A DNA stretch of 64,000 nt, taken from positions 992,001-1,056,000 of the forward strand of contig QJPP01000002.1 in the NCBI GenBank assembly GCA_003996215.1. Reading direction: 5' to 3'. Shown here in pieces: positions 1 through 11,164 of this stretch. A program made the position numbers and the translations under genes. How positions within the stretch are numbered: position 1 is the stretch's first letter; every line of letters begins with the position of its first letter. Source of the DNA: Jaltomata sinuosa (lineage: Eukaryota > Streptophyta > Magnoliopsida > Solanales > Solanaceae). The notes beneath the pieces are model-generated. The model worked only from the letters and a program-made list of their open reading frames with translations, was not told the origin of the DNA and did not search any database.

Positions 1-245
1 GCTTTAGGGGAAAAATTTAAGTGTTTTTGAGCAGTAACAAAAGCTGCTTTCAAATTGATTAGTCAAAAACAAATTGCTGCTCTCCAGAAGTCCTTTTTCA
101 AAAAGCACTTGAGACGAAAAACACTTTTTAAATAAACAGATTCTGAAAGCTTAGTCAAACAAACTATTAGTTACGTGCACTAAGAGTATTTCTCATTCCT
201 TTGTTCTTGATGACACAAATAATCATGTAAAACATTTTGATGCAG
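1..245 (+). other. Intron upstream of the NPF last exon
   Basis: AT-rich non-coding sequence ending in a T-rich tract and TGCAG. Nothing else is recognised; the upstream exons of the transporter lie outside the window. Confidence 0.7.
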
Positions 246-1155
246 GTTTCTGAATAAAGCTTGTGTTAAAGTAGATACAACTGATCCATGGATGTTATGT
301 TCAGTTACTCAAGTGGAAGAGACTAAGCAAATGCTAAGAATGATACCAATCTTGGTTGCTACATTCATTCCAAGTACAATGATAGCTCAAATCAACACAC
401 TTTTTGTCAAACAAGGTACAACCCTTAAGAGAAACATTGGTAATTTCAGCATCCCTCCAGCTAGTCTAGGTGCTTTCGTTACCATATCGTTGCTGGTTTC
501 CATTGTGCTCTATGATCGTTTCTTCATGAAAATCGCCAAAAGATTGACAAAGAACCCGAGAGGCATAAACATACTTCATAGAATGGGAATTGGAATGGCT
601 ATCCATGTTGTGATCATGTTAGTTGCATCGTTCGTTGAGAGGCATAGGCTTAGTGTAGCCAGGGACCATGGTCTAGTCGAAAATGGTAAACAAGTACCGT
701 TATCCATATTGATTTTGCTACCTCAATTCATTCTTATGGGAACAGCTGATGCATTCTTGGAAGTAGCCAAGATTGAGTTTTTCTATGATCAAGCACCAGA
801 AGGCATGAAAAGCTTAGGAACTTCTTACTCAATGACTAGTCTTGGTGTTGGGAATTTCATTAGTAGCTTCTTTCTTTCGACCGTTTCTCATATCACCAAA
901 AAGCATGGGAATCACAGAGGATGGATCCTAAACAACCTGAATGCATCTCATCTTGACTATTACTACGCGTTCTTCGCGATACTCAACTTATTGAACTTCT
1001 TCTTTTTCCTGTTTGTGAGCAAATTTTATGTATACAAAGCTGAAGTCTCTGATTCACTGGCTGTGCTAAGGCAAGAATTGGAGATCGAATCGAGACATCG
1101 GGTAACTAATAGCCAAGAAGCTTCAAACAACACAAAGGTTAATGGTTCTACATAG
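246..1155 (+). CDS. NPF (NRT1/PTR) family transporter, last exon (partial gene, 5' part outside the window)
   Basis: Proton-coupled MFS transporter of nitrate, peptides or other small solutes, expected in the plasma membrane or tonoplast. The exon opens after a TGCAG acceptor at 243-245 and reads in frame from 247 to TAG at 1153-1155, giving about 302 residues. Residues FLNKAC, then VTQVEETKQ, PSTMIAQINTLFVKQG, FFYDQAPEGMKSLGTSYS and SKFYVYKAEV are typical of the C-terminal half of NPF5 members (NPF5.2/PTR3-like). At least five hydrophobic membrane segments are visible. The first in-frame ATG (292) is internal, so it is not the start. No internal stop or frameshift is seen. It converges on the DUF810 gene, 782 bp apart stop to stop. 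Family assignment is firm; subfamily and substrate are inferred. Confidence 0.92.
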
Positions 1156-1224
1156 GATTTTAACTAACACATATATTTTGCTCCAAACTTCTTTTCTGTG
1201 TTAGCTAGGTAGTGTACTATATGG

Positions 1225-1373
1225 CTATGGGTCGTTTCCTCCAAAAATGCGCTGCACCCGTGTCAGATCCTCCGAAAATGCAGCCTCATCCTGTCGGATC
1301 CTCCAAATATTATGCATTTTTGGAGGATTTGACACTGATGCATCAGTATTTTTTGAGAATCCAAGCAATATAG
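1225..1373. mobile_element. Palindromic hAT-like MITE, copy 1
   Basis: About 149 bp with imperfect terminal inverted repeats: CTATGGGTCG at the left end against the complement of CCAAGCAATATAG at the right. Internal sequence is a self-complementary array of 'cctccaaaaatg'-like blocks. Flanks CTATATGG and TTATACGG agree at 6 of 8 positions, consistent with a decayed 8-bp duplication. It lies between the convergent NPF and DUF810 genes. Copies 2 and 3 are at 4072 and 5615. Confidence 0.6.
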
Positions 1374-1937
1374 TTATACGGGGCAATAGTTTTGTTCACC
1401 TCCTTCCTCTTTGTTATGATTTTCACACGATTGTAATGATAATCAGTTAAATATAGTTGTTTCGATTTTAATTTAACAGCATTTTCAATTCTATAGCTGA
1501 TATCTCTAAAAGAAATAGTTCATAATATGAGTATAATTTGATGGTCTATTTATTCTACCTTTGCTAGAAATTTCATCTCCAACTCGTATGCTAATATAAT
1601 AGTATTCCTTCACTATATACAACAATATGTGGTCAAAGTAATAACCTCTCAGGATATACAAAAGATAGCAAGAGTATTATACATTAGTGCGTTCCACCAC
1701 GAACAGTAAAGTACTGATAATGCCTAGTCCAATGAAGAAAAGAAGAAGAAAGCTTAGTACACTGCTCTCTCAAGGTACTCTAGTACTCCAGAAGGCTTTT
1801 TAACTTATCATCCTTCAAATGAATCAACCTAATGGCAGATTCCCTGCAAAAATTCCGCCTTTCTTCCATTTCTTTCCCTTTCCTGTTTATTTTTTCAGTA
1901 CATGTGATGTTTCTTTATGATATGTTGGCATGTTTAC
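1374..1937. other. Convergent intergenic region
   Basis: AT-rich sequence between the NPF and DUF810 3' ends; it must hold both 3' UTRs and polyadenylation signals. No ORF or repeat of note is seen beyond the MITE on its left edge. Confidence 0.6.
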
Positions 1938-4900
1938 TCAATATGGCCTCCTCTTTGCTAATTGGAATGTTTTCTTCAAGAAGTGATTAGCAACTTTGTC
2001 ATTTCTATGACAAACTACCCTCAAGATTGTATTGGGATCTGATCTGTTCCATCTTCCTGTTGTTGGAGGCATAGGTAGTTTCTGTCCTGATCCCACAACT
2101 CCCATTCCACTAGCTTCACAAGCCACTATGCTAAAATCTTCAACCAATTGATCAGTTGATTGTCCCATTAAAGCTATCACCCCTTCGACCGTCTCAGCTT
2201 CTGTGTCCACAACATCCTCTACTACCAGTCCTTCACCACAAGTACAAAACACCCTCTTTAAGCTCTCAAAGTCCTGTTCTATTATCTGATGATCGGCTCT
2301 CGAAAAGATTCTCTTGCTTCCTCCTGCTAGTAAAACCATGAGATAGGACTCGAACGAAGCCTTCATGACTTCTTTTAAGGCCAATGGTTGAGCCTTGTCA
2401 GTGAGAATAGCGCATAAAAGAGTGAGGTTTTGCTTAAGTGCCTTTAATGCTGGTCGAATACGTGTGTTCTCTACGTCCCTGATATAAAGGCTACCGTAGA
2501 ATACAGAATGAGAATCGAAGAAAATTAGACGATAAGCAGCAACTTCTGATACATGTTGTACAGCTACTTGGATGGCTGAACGCGTGTGATCAAAGTAAGA
2601 GTAGCTCCCTATCTGTCTATTCTTTCTGTGACGACTTCTTGGAGAAGGGACTATTTTCGAGGAGATTGATAGAGTTTTATCAAGGGAATGGAGTTGTAGA
2701 AGAAAGTAATGCAAAGTGTTTAGCCTTATATATAGGCGTTGAGTCCCTCGGCTTGTTGAAAGTCGGGGATGATTGCCTTCATCTGCTATGTGATTGTTTT
2801 GTTCATCTGCTCCTACACTGCAAACAGCAAATTTCCACAGTTTGGAGAACCTTGAATCTTGGCTACATCTTGTTAGAGGAGGAAGTGTAGGAATGTAGCT
2901 TTGTTTTGACCCTATAAAAGGAACCAAAGGCAAAAGAATAGATTAACCATTTGAGCATTCTCAAAAGGGGAAATTCTTCTCTTATACTTCTTTAGGCCGG
3001 GGCGGAGCCATAATGGTAGTTACGAGTTCGGTAGAACCTAGTAACTTTGGCTCAAACCATGTCTTTTCGTTAAAAAAATCATTTAATATGTACACATAAT
3101 CTATTCAGAACTCGTAAACTAAAAAATATGGCTCTGCCTCAGCCTTTATGTATGGAATGAAATGAGTTTTATGAATTGGTTCTTACCACATGATGTGGCA
3201 AAGGTAACATACTCTTTGAACAGATGTTCAAAGCCAACAGCAAGATCCTCTACTAAGTCCTCTGACATGGCCATTGGGATTTCAAAGAAATTGTCCACAG
3301 ATTCCTTGGCATGTCTCATTAGATCAACTGCTGATTGTGCATATGGCTCACTTTTGGATTTTGGATTCCATGTCTGCACATCAAAGTTTTTAACCATGAA
3401 CCCCTTTTAGTATTTACTACAGTGGCGGAGCCAGGATTTTCGCTAAGGAAATTCAAAATATGAAGAAGTAGACACACGAAGAAGCCAAGGGGACCGCTTG
3501 GTCTACTATTTTGTGAAGAAAAATAAAAAAAACTTACTTCAGTTTCTTTTGCCCTCATAATAATCTCCTTCCCTTTCTTCAACCTTTCTTGAATCCATTT
3601 CCTTAATAGATTCATTATGATTGAATCAACTTCATAAGGGACCATTTCACTCACTACGGCTTTGCCTCCATCCTCACATTCATCCGAATCCTCCACGACC
3701 ATTTGGATTAATACTTTTTCAAGTTTTCCAGCCTTCTGCAATACCATGACTGTCTGTTTCGTGAGCAAAGTCGCGCCAGTGAGATATTGCTTTAACAAAG
3801 TTCCATAGCAAGAATGTAATGCCACAGCTGCTACTCCTGCTGCACTAGGATGCCACTTCTTGAGTACAGGGCTGAAAGTTTCCTTCTCCTTAGCTGCTAA
3901 TTCTTCAGTTTCATAGGCTAACTTTATTAGTGTCTGGCTCACTTCTTCCAATTCGACACTAGCACCATCTATGCTCATTTCTTCCAACATCTATTTTGCA
4001 CATTAAGAAAAAAACATAATAATGTTACATTAAAGAAACATGAAAATAAATAGAAGTGAAAGGGTTGAAAGCTATGCTGCTCAGACCCTCCAAAAATATT
4101 GTCGCACCGGGTCGGATCTTCCAAAAAATGCATAGCCTACCCGACAGTATTTTTAAAGGGTCCGAGCAACATAGGTTGAAAGAAAGGATAAAATACTAAA
4201 GTTTAACTTCTATAGTCAAACTTCAAGTAGCCTATAACAAGCGGAATTAGTAACATGGAAATAAGTACTCCCCCGTCCTAAAGTAAGTGTCACTTTAGCT
4301 CATTTCATATCCATTAAGAAACATAATAAATAGAAGATATAGTTTGCTAAGTTAATCCTATTTTGTTAGATGTTTCTTGAAAATTGAGCACTATTAACAA
4401 GAAGTAGTTCTTTAATACAAGGGTATATTTGGAAAAACATACTAACTTTTGTCCTAACACTTATTTTGGGACAACTTTTTTTTGGCTAAAGTGACACTTA
4501 TTTTGGGACGGAGGAAGTAACTGTCTATAACAAGCGGAATTAGTAACATGGAAACTAAAGCATGTGACATTCTATAACAGGGATTGAAACACGCTAACCA
4601 TAGAGTAGAAACTTTTTATATCGTCAGTATATATAACTTAAATCCAGAATACTAACCTTAGCGAATGCGTCCCTCATGGATGAACGGATAAAGTAACAGA
4701 CTTTATTTCCAGCTGAATCATCTGCGAGTTCGTCCCCTTTCCCAAAACCATCAGATGTATATCCTGGAACATCTTCCTCTAATATCTTCGTGGCCGCGAA
4801 GAACAAAGGAAGATTATTTTCCATCAATCCAGCACTTCCCCTGTTGAAACTCTCATGATAGTTAACCAATCTTTTCTCTGACCATTCCCTCATAGATATC

Positions 4901-6756
4901 AACATATTTGCCAACATCTTAACATATAAAGGCTCCCTGTCCACTTTCTTAGCATCACTAGCAACTTCAGTACTCAACATGATCATCGACGCGCCAAGAA
5001 GATCAGGCTCAACTTGGCCAGTGACAATGTACTGCTCGAATAACACCCAAGTGAAACACAAGTTATGAATTGATTTGTTGACACCTAAAATCACCCATGT
5101 CTTTTTCATCAATTCAAGAAGCTCGTCGACTTCATCAAGAACCATCGTATCGTCTTTCAAGTCGAAAACAGAGGATAACAGAGCAGCATAAATATGTATG
5201 TTCAAAGGGAATCCATCAGCCCAATGGCAAATATCAGTTGCAGAGCCATCAACTGTTCTCCATGCTAAGGACACTACTGAATTGCAAAGTGCTCTCATCG
5301 TCTCCGAATTCTTGCCAGTGTCAATCGCTTTAGTTTCAGCTGATTTGATGATCTCTCTGAAGCGTTTCGCGAACGTGTTTGATTTTTCTACTGGGAGTGA
5401 AGGGTGAAGGAGAAGGCCTGCTTCTAGGATTTTGAACTGGCGTTTTTGCCATTGATGGTACTCGTGAGAATCGTTGAATTCGGATGGTTTAAGGTGGCGT
5501 AATAGCTCTAATGGTAAGATAATTGTCTCTGCTCGTCTCCCCATCTGTTGAAAAATTTCACAACATTGTTCAATTTGTTAAATTCATCCACATAGTAAAG
5601 CTGGTCATATAAGTCTCTGTTGCTCGCACTCTTCCAAATTAATGTTGTCGTGTGCGTGTCAGATTCTTCAAAATTACTGTATTTTTTGAGGATCTGATAC
5701 GAGCAGAGCAACATTTTTGGAGAGCTCGAACAACATAGCTATGGACTAGTACTTCATCCGTTACAATTTATATGAACCTATTTGATGAAGCATGAAAGTT
5801 AAGAAAGACGGAAAGATTTTTGGAATTTGTGCTCTTAAACATATCATAATATTTTTATATAAACAGTCTGCATTAAGGGTAAAACGAAAAGTTTAAATTA
5901 AATTAGTTTCAAATTTAGAAAAGGATCATTCTTAAACAAGAAAGGGAAAAAAAGGTTGATATTCATGAAAAAAAAATGAGAGAAAAATTAGGTATACTAA
6001 GGGTGTGTTCGGCATGGTGAAAAATATTTTCCAAGAATTCTTTTCCTATAGAAAACATATTTCTTCCTACCGAACACACCCTAAATAGAGATGGAGCTAG
6101 AAACCTAGTCATTCACATATATATATATTTTTTTTGTGTTTTTTTAATGCATGCAAAAGACACTAAACATGCAGAATAGATATAATTGTACGTACTTGGC
6201 CAACAAGAGTTCTCATAAGAGTTTTACGTAGCCTACTATCACTTTGTTCCGACACCCGCATTTGCCGTCTCATAATCTCGGCCGACGTCATCGGTCTCCG
6301 TGCCCTCGTATGGGGCACGGTGAATCCCACCTTGGGGCTCGCGCCGTCCCCAGGGGACGTCGAGTTGCCTCCATAGGAGCTGGCTCTCCGTGACCGTGAC
6401 CTCTTCAACATCTTCAACCCTAGCGCGGTTTTCACCTTGCTAGTCACGGCCATCCCTACCCCGGATGGCTTCACCGGTGATCCGGGACTGGTAGCATCAG
6501 TCCCGGACCCGCTTCCATCTCCTCCTTCCGACGGACTATGATACGATATTGCCGTCCTACTCCCGAACCCCGGGGACGACCGACATGCGGTGAAGAATAT
6601 CTCGTAAGCCGCGTCCCGAAAATGGTCACGTTGAAGACCGTCAATATTTTCAAACGGCCAAATGAGGTCAATGTCAACAGACGCAACATTCTCGCCAATA
6701 GTATTTGCATGGCGAGGATGTTGAGTCGTCATGGTGGTCGTCGTAGTAGGTGCCAT
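1938..6756 (-). CDS. DUF810 / MUN-domain protein (Munc13-like 'protein unc-13 homolog'), complete five-exon gene
   Basis: Exons on the - strand: 6756-6196, 5544-4657, 3990-3538, 3373-3187 and 2911-1938. All introns are GT-AG and the phases close exactly: 3063 nt, 1020 aa plus stop. The ATG at 6756 starts MAPTTTTTM; LIWPFENIDG and AYEIFFTACRSSPGFG follow, then a Ser/Arg-rich linker. Exon 2 begins after CAG with MGRRAETIILPLELL. Exons 3-5 hold the MUN region, including VDNFFEIP, TFATSCG|SKQSYIP across intron 4 and TLPPLTRCSQDSRF. The C terminus is QLAKRRPY. Relatives include Arabidopsis PATROL1, which moves the AHA1 proton pump to the plasma membrane during stomatal opening; a vesicle-tethering role here is by family only, and this looks like a paralogous subgroup. 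Length is normal for the family. Introns carry several MITEs. Confidence 0.93.
3001..3138. mobile_element. Small TIR element of the 'GGCGGAGCC' family in DUF810 intron 4
   Basis: Terminal inverted repeats GGCGGAGCCATA (3001-3012) and TATGGCTCTGCC (3127-3138) match at 11 of 12 positions. No transposase. It lies in the intron 2912-3186. Related GGCGGA-edged sequences occur at 3424, 22652, 23131 and 61647. Confidence 0.55.
4072..4174. mobile_element. Palindromic hAT-like MITE, copy 2, with perfect 8-bp duplication
   Basis: 103 bp with ends CTATGCTGCTC and GAGCAACATAG. It is flanked on both sides by GTTGAAAG (4064-4071 and 4175-4182), an 8-bp target-site duplication diagnostic of hAT-type transposition. 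It lies in intron 2 of the DUF810 gene. Confidence 0.85.
4268..4517. mobile_element. Stowaway-type MITE (Tc1/mariner) in DUF810 intron 2
   Basis: 250 bp with TIRs of the CTCCCTCCGTCCCAAAATAAG type: left CTCCCCCGTCCTAAAGTAAG, right ending GGGACGGAGGAAG. Both ends have a nested GTGTCACTTTAGC/GCTAAAGTGACAC pair. TA dinucleotides flank it at 4266-4267 and 4518-4519. A direct repeat of about 29 bp lies just outside both ends (see findings). Confidence 0.85.
5615..5738. mobile_element. Palindromic hAT-like MITE, copy 3
   Basis: Ends CTCTGTTGCTCG and CGAACAACATAG are inverted relatives of copies 1 and 2. Internal blocks 'cgtgtcagattctt' and 'gaggatctgatacg' are also inverted. It lies in DUF810 intron 1. 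No clear 8-bp duplication remains. Confidence 0.65.
6001..6081. mobile_element. Tourist-type (PIF/Harbinger) MITE in DUF810 intron 1
   Basis: 81 bp with perfect 12-bp terminal inverted repeats GGGTGTGTTCGG and CCGAACACACCC. Flanking TAA at 5998-6000 and 6082-6084 is the 3-bp duplication expected for this superfamily. Confidence 0.85.
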
Positions 6757-7040
6757 TATGAGCTAGCTGCTACGACAAACTCCACGTCGGATATGTAATT
6801 TTATTAGATATCCGGCGGAAGAGGGCGGAGAGAGAAGCCGGTGAGCATTAGATTTTTTTTTTCGAGGCAAAGAATGAAAGAAAGAGAGAAAGAGAGAAGA
6901 AAAGCAAAGAGAGAGAAAGCTATTGGTGGAGAAAAAAAAAGAACAGATGGTTATGGGAAATTCTTAATTGTATTTATCCGAAGAAAACGAAGAACCAAAG
7001 GTGGTGAAAGAAGAGAGAATTAGACACACTACTCCTAATA
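6757..7040 (-). promoter_or_regulatory. Leader and proximal promoter of the DUF810 gene
   Basis: Upstream of the ATG at 6756, the stretch 6816-6945 is strongly purine-rich on + (GAAAGAGAGAAAG-like repeats), hence CT-rich on the gene strand. CT-rich leaders are common in plant 5' UTRs. The transcription start cannot be fixed from sequence alone. Confidence 0.45.
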
Positions 7041-7555
7041 AATTTTTAAAAATAGTAAAGAAAAAAATTATATATGTTTTTATCTTATTTTATTTAGATA
7101 TTTTTGACAATTAATGTATTTCTTTTCTAGAAGATAAAAGTACATATATACTTGAGTAGCTAAATGATGAAATACTTTCTTTAAATAATTTTTCGCAAAA
7201 TTTAAGAACAGAAAAATAGATATAATTTCGCCAGACAGTTTGAGTTTGGTAACTTATAAATTGATTGAATGAAGGAAGCAAATATTGATAAATGATAACT
7301 TGTATCAAGTGCGTTGAGTAATTGGTTTGGTGTTTCCTCCTCTTTTATTTCATACTTGTACGTATATGGATGTTTGAATTTGGTATATACATCATAAAGA
7401 TTATACTCAATCCGTTCAACGTAAAATTTTGAGAAAGAAATAAAGATTTTTGAAGTTTGTGGTTTTAATAAACTAGTACTATTAAGTATAACTTTTTTGT
7501 AATTTGTAGTTATAAGACTTTTTAAACTTGTCTTAAATATGTCATGACATTTGCG
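7041..7555. other. Gene-free AT-rich stretch
   Basis: AT-rich sequence with no ORF of interest or clear repeat structure. It is probably distal promoter of the DUF810 gene or old transposon debris. Confidence 0.5.
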
Positions 7556-8350
7556 AATACATTTGATAGCTCTTGTGTATTTTGATGATTGATAAACCTA
7601 CTAGGGAACCTGGAAAGTATTGTATTCTTCCGTACTGGTATAACTGTATTCGTACCACTATGTCAGTAGTACACTACTGTGGTCCTCTTCTCATCAACCA
7701 ATAAGACATCTTCACGGGTTTCCTTCATATTCTCTCTCTCATATATATATATATATATCATAACATGGAATGAAAACCTAGTTTTTGCAAATCGAATATT
7801 GTCTTTTCACTCTGAAAAGCCGCCGTTGTTTTCCCAAGGCAAAGTTTCAATACCTGAAGAACCAGCTCGTGACTATCTCAAGATGGTTATTGTTCTAGGT
7901 AGTTGAGTCTTTGCATTTCAATTCTTGACATTGTAAGCCTACTCTTCTTCAAGAAGCTTGTGTAGGTGTTTTATTTTGTTTTCTTTTTCACTTCAATCTG
8001 TGTAATCGTTCAAGCTAGAGTTAGCTGATGGAGTCTTTACAATAGAGTTATTGTGAAGAGAGCTTGCAATAGAGTTATTGTGAGGAAGAGGAATTGAGAA
8101 ATCGATTCCTAGATTGCAATAGGTTGTAATCTGAATTTTGCTTGGTGATTAGTGAAGCAGTTGAGAAATTCTACTATGGTAGGTCGTGGTTTTTCTCCCT
8201 TAAGCAAGGAGGTTTCTACGTAAATATCCTGTGTCATTTACTTTGCTGTTGTGTCTCGCGATTGTCGTTTGTTACTCTGTTATTAGCTTAGGAACCAAGC
8301 AAAGAACCTGGTTCCTAGCTTCGTGTTAGATCCTCTTAACTCTTCAACAT
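7556..8350 (+). mobile_element. SIRE/Maximus-like Ty1-copia LTR remnant
   Basis: No coding part remains. The order of motifs matches the long LTRs of plant SIRE-type copia elements as I know them: 'ttttgatgattga' near the start, an (AT)n run at 7742-7758, 'atcgttcaagctagagttagct' near 8010, 'ctactatggtaggtcgtgg' near 8172, 'cttaagcaaggaggttt' near 8200 and repeated 'aacctggttccta' near 8310. Exact ends and a target duplication were not found, so a truncated or solo LTR is inferred. Confidence 0.5.
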
Positions 8351-10155
8351 TCAAGCCCCTTCCGCGATATTGAATCTTGAAATTTAGGACTAGTACTGAT
8401 CAATGTCAGCCTGCTGGAGCCTGGACTTCATAAGTCCATTGAGTAAAAAGAGGGAGGCCATGGCCAGAGTACAACTTTTGTGATATGACAGAGCTGACTT
8501 TCTTTAATTATAACAATAATAATTGAATTTTTTTCTTAAATGATGACATTAATATTCATGCATGATACAAATTTGGCCACTTGACTTTAGCAGAGTACTT
8601 TGTTAAACAACTGGATTATGCTGAAAGAAATTAGCAGGCTTGAGCTCAAAACCAGTGCTTAATGTTGGCATAATTGGAAAATCTTCCTGCTTGGGTACAT
8701 GATGAACACCAAATGTGTACCATAATACAATATCCTTGTTCTCAATTTCCCTGTCCCTGCATCATAAAAGAAACTTGTAACTTCTTTAATCAATCTGATC
8801 CATTTACTGTTTACTTTTTTTTAAGCCGTATACATATATTATACATTAACTATACACAATCATACACATATTATACATGCATAATGCATTACACATATAT
8901 TATATATCTGTTGGCTATTTTTAATTTAATCAATTGGATGGACGGACGGCTATTTAGGTTAATTCTTCAAAAAGAAAATGCTGCAGTTCAGAAGTATATG
9001 TAATCTATTGCATTACCTGAGGCTCCACATGGCTAATGTATCATCTCCTTGGCTTTGATCAGTATATAATCCTCCTGCCCATTTCTCAGACTAATAAGTG
9101 TTGAAAAGTGTATATGTAAAACATATAGTAATTTATATTTATTGATTTGAAATACTTGATGCGAGTAAGTGAATGTATAGAAAAAGAAAAAGAGAAATTG
9201 CCCAAATAGAATATATTCTCCCCCACTTAGTCACCAGCAATAAATATCAATTTTGATATTTTGTAGTATGGTAAATCAGTAAGCATATTTTGTTCGGCTT
9301 CGATTTAAATATACTTATAATAAAAAAAATTATAATTTCGACTTTTCAAGAAACGTCTCAATTATATTATATCATCACACCTAAATATTTTTTAAAAAAG
9401 TACAATCACTTTCCTTTGTTAATCAATTATACTGAATATGTTGTTGTTGTAATCAATTACACAAAATGACATTTCAGTCAAAGTTCCAAAGTCTAAACAA
9501 TAATTTTTGTAAAATATTAGTTATATATTCAGTAGTATTATATATAACATATATAAATTGTACATGTAGTTATATACTTCAGTATGATATTCAATATTTC
9601 AGTAATATTTTTTATAAATATTGAATACCATATCGAATACCAATTTTTTTTAAAAATGATATTAATTTTGTTTCCCTTTTGGACATTCCCCATAAAGTAT
9701 CAAAAATCTCTTTTAATTAATAAAATATGAAAATCAATTGAGATTTTAAATTTAATAAGTATTTTATTTTCGTTTATAATATAAAAAGTACAAAAAGTTT
9801 AATTTTGTATATTTTTATTTATAATAACTAAATGAGATGAAAACGTCAAATATGTCACTATACATATATAATATCACCTCATTATAGCAGTCATAAAATT
9901 TTCAGACAAACGCTGTTACTATAGAGAAATTTTACTCTAGTTGGATAATCATTAAATAAGTGTTTAGAACCATCATACTGAAGGGTCCGTGCTGAAGAAG
10001 GAAGAAAAAGCGAAAGGTCTCCACAAGAGACATCTGTGGATTGCTCATGCAACAGATAAACAAGAGAAAAATGAGGTAAGAAGATCATTTAAGTCTTCAA
10101 TTAATTAAGAGGGATAAATGGGTCTCGCAATATTTATAAGTTAGAAGAGGATCGA
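8351..10155. other. Gene-free AT-rich region
   Basis: About 1.8 kb of AT-rich sequence. At 8820-8910 and 9530-9630 it is rich in short 'tatacat/ttatata' words. Short ORFs (for example 8674-9003) have no plausible protein-like composition. I see no gene. Confidence 0.55.
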
Positions 10156-10159
10156 ACTG

Positions 10160-10335
10160 TTTCAAATAACTATTCACAGTCATCGAAAAACTGCGTGCAA
10201 TTATCGAACAATTGCATTAGTTGTCCGAACAACTATTCAATTGTCCAACAACTGCGCATAGTTATCGAATAACTGTAATAGTTGTTGAGACAACTTCTTC
10301 AATTGCTGGGACAACTTCTATAGTTGCGGAAGTAA
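10160..10335. repeat. Degenerate short tandem/inverted repeat tract
   Basis: Imperfect repeats built on 'ttatcgaacaactg', 'ttgtccgaacaact' and 'ttgttgagacaactt', spaced 20-35 bp, several self-complementary around AACT/AGTT. No family is recognised; it could be part of an LTR. Confidence 0.45.
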
Positions 10336-10883
10336 AAGTGTTAAAGAAAAAAGTCTGAGGACCGATGAATTTTTTTTGTCACTTTTACCTAATTTTTAAA
10401 ACTTGAATGACTTTTACTTAATTGACAAACTTATTTGTCCCTTTTAATTGCTTCTCGAGTTAAAGTTAGTCAACCAACTGAGTCGCTAAGATTCCAGTAT
10501 CACATACAATGAGCGGAAAAAGTTGGGGAAATAAAGGTGGTGAATTCAACTATTGAGACACCTTGTGATTTAATTAAGTCCAATGGAATAAAATCGTGCC
10601 AAGGCCTAAAAGTTGGACTAGGACTATGAGCTCATGCATATTAAACTCAATTTTGATTTGTTGTTTAGAGCAGAAACTATTAATAGACAGGTATTGTGCT
10701 TCACTTTCTTCAATGCGTCTTGAGGCAAATCTCATCATTTTGAGTTTCTATGGGTAATATCATTTGTTTGTTCAATCGAATTCTTACTGTTTTTGCTCTT
10801 TGTATCTTTCTTTTGGGCATTCAATTGGAAATAGTTGCAAGTAGAGTAGTTTTAGCCCCATGCTGAAATGGTATATTTGACAG
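10336..10883 (+). other. Intron 1 remnant of synthase copy A
   Basis: From about 10560 the sequence aligns with the end of intron 1 of copy C (59530-60028). Shared words include 'catttgtttgttcaat' and 'gtatatttgacaggta'/'gtatttgacaggta'. The first exon and promoter are not present upstream; 10336-10560 holds nothing recognisable. Confidence 0.65.
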
Positions 10884-11164
10884 GTACCTTATCCAAACAT
10901 GATGCAATTTTGGAGTGCCTCATTCTCAGTGAGCTTAGACCAAGGCCGTGGTTGCGAACGGGGTACCCAAATTGGATTCTCTCTGGTTTGTTTGCACAGA
11001 AGAAGAATGTCTTGAATTCATATTTGTGACAAATGATTAGAGAAATTAGCAGATTCAAACAGGATGTCATAAGGTAGCATTAACTTATTTATCTTTAAAT
11101 GTGTGTCTTCTTCCGGTATTTGTTATTGTTTGAGCAATTTATTGATTTACTTATGTAATTAGAA

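Noticed and set aside
1247..1450. 67-codon + frame downstream of the NPF gene
   Set aside because: Lies in a MITE and 3' flank; no protein-like features.
2156..2890. Short + frames opposite the last DUF810 exon
   Set aside because: Antisense shadows of a well-supported coding exon.
6841..7023. 60-codon + frame rich in Arg/Lys/Glu
   Set aside because: Translation of the purine-rich tract opposite the CT-rich leader of the DUF810 gene.
8674..9003. 109-codon + frame
   Set aside because: Composition is AT-rich low complexity (runs of Tyr/Ile/Thr from 'tatacat' words) with no recognisable motif.
10884..11073. Exon 2 of copy A as part of an independent small gene
   Set aside because: It is a deleted, stop-containing copy of exon 2 of the synthase with matching intron flanks on both sides.
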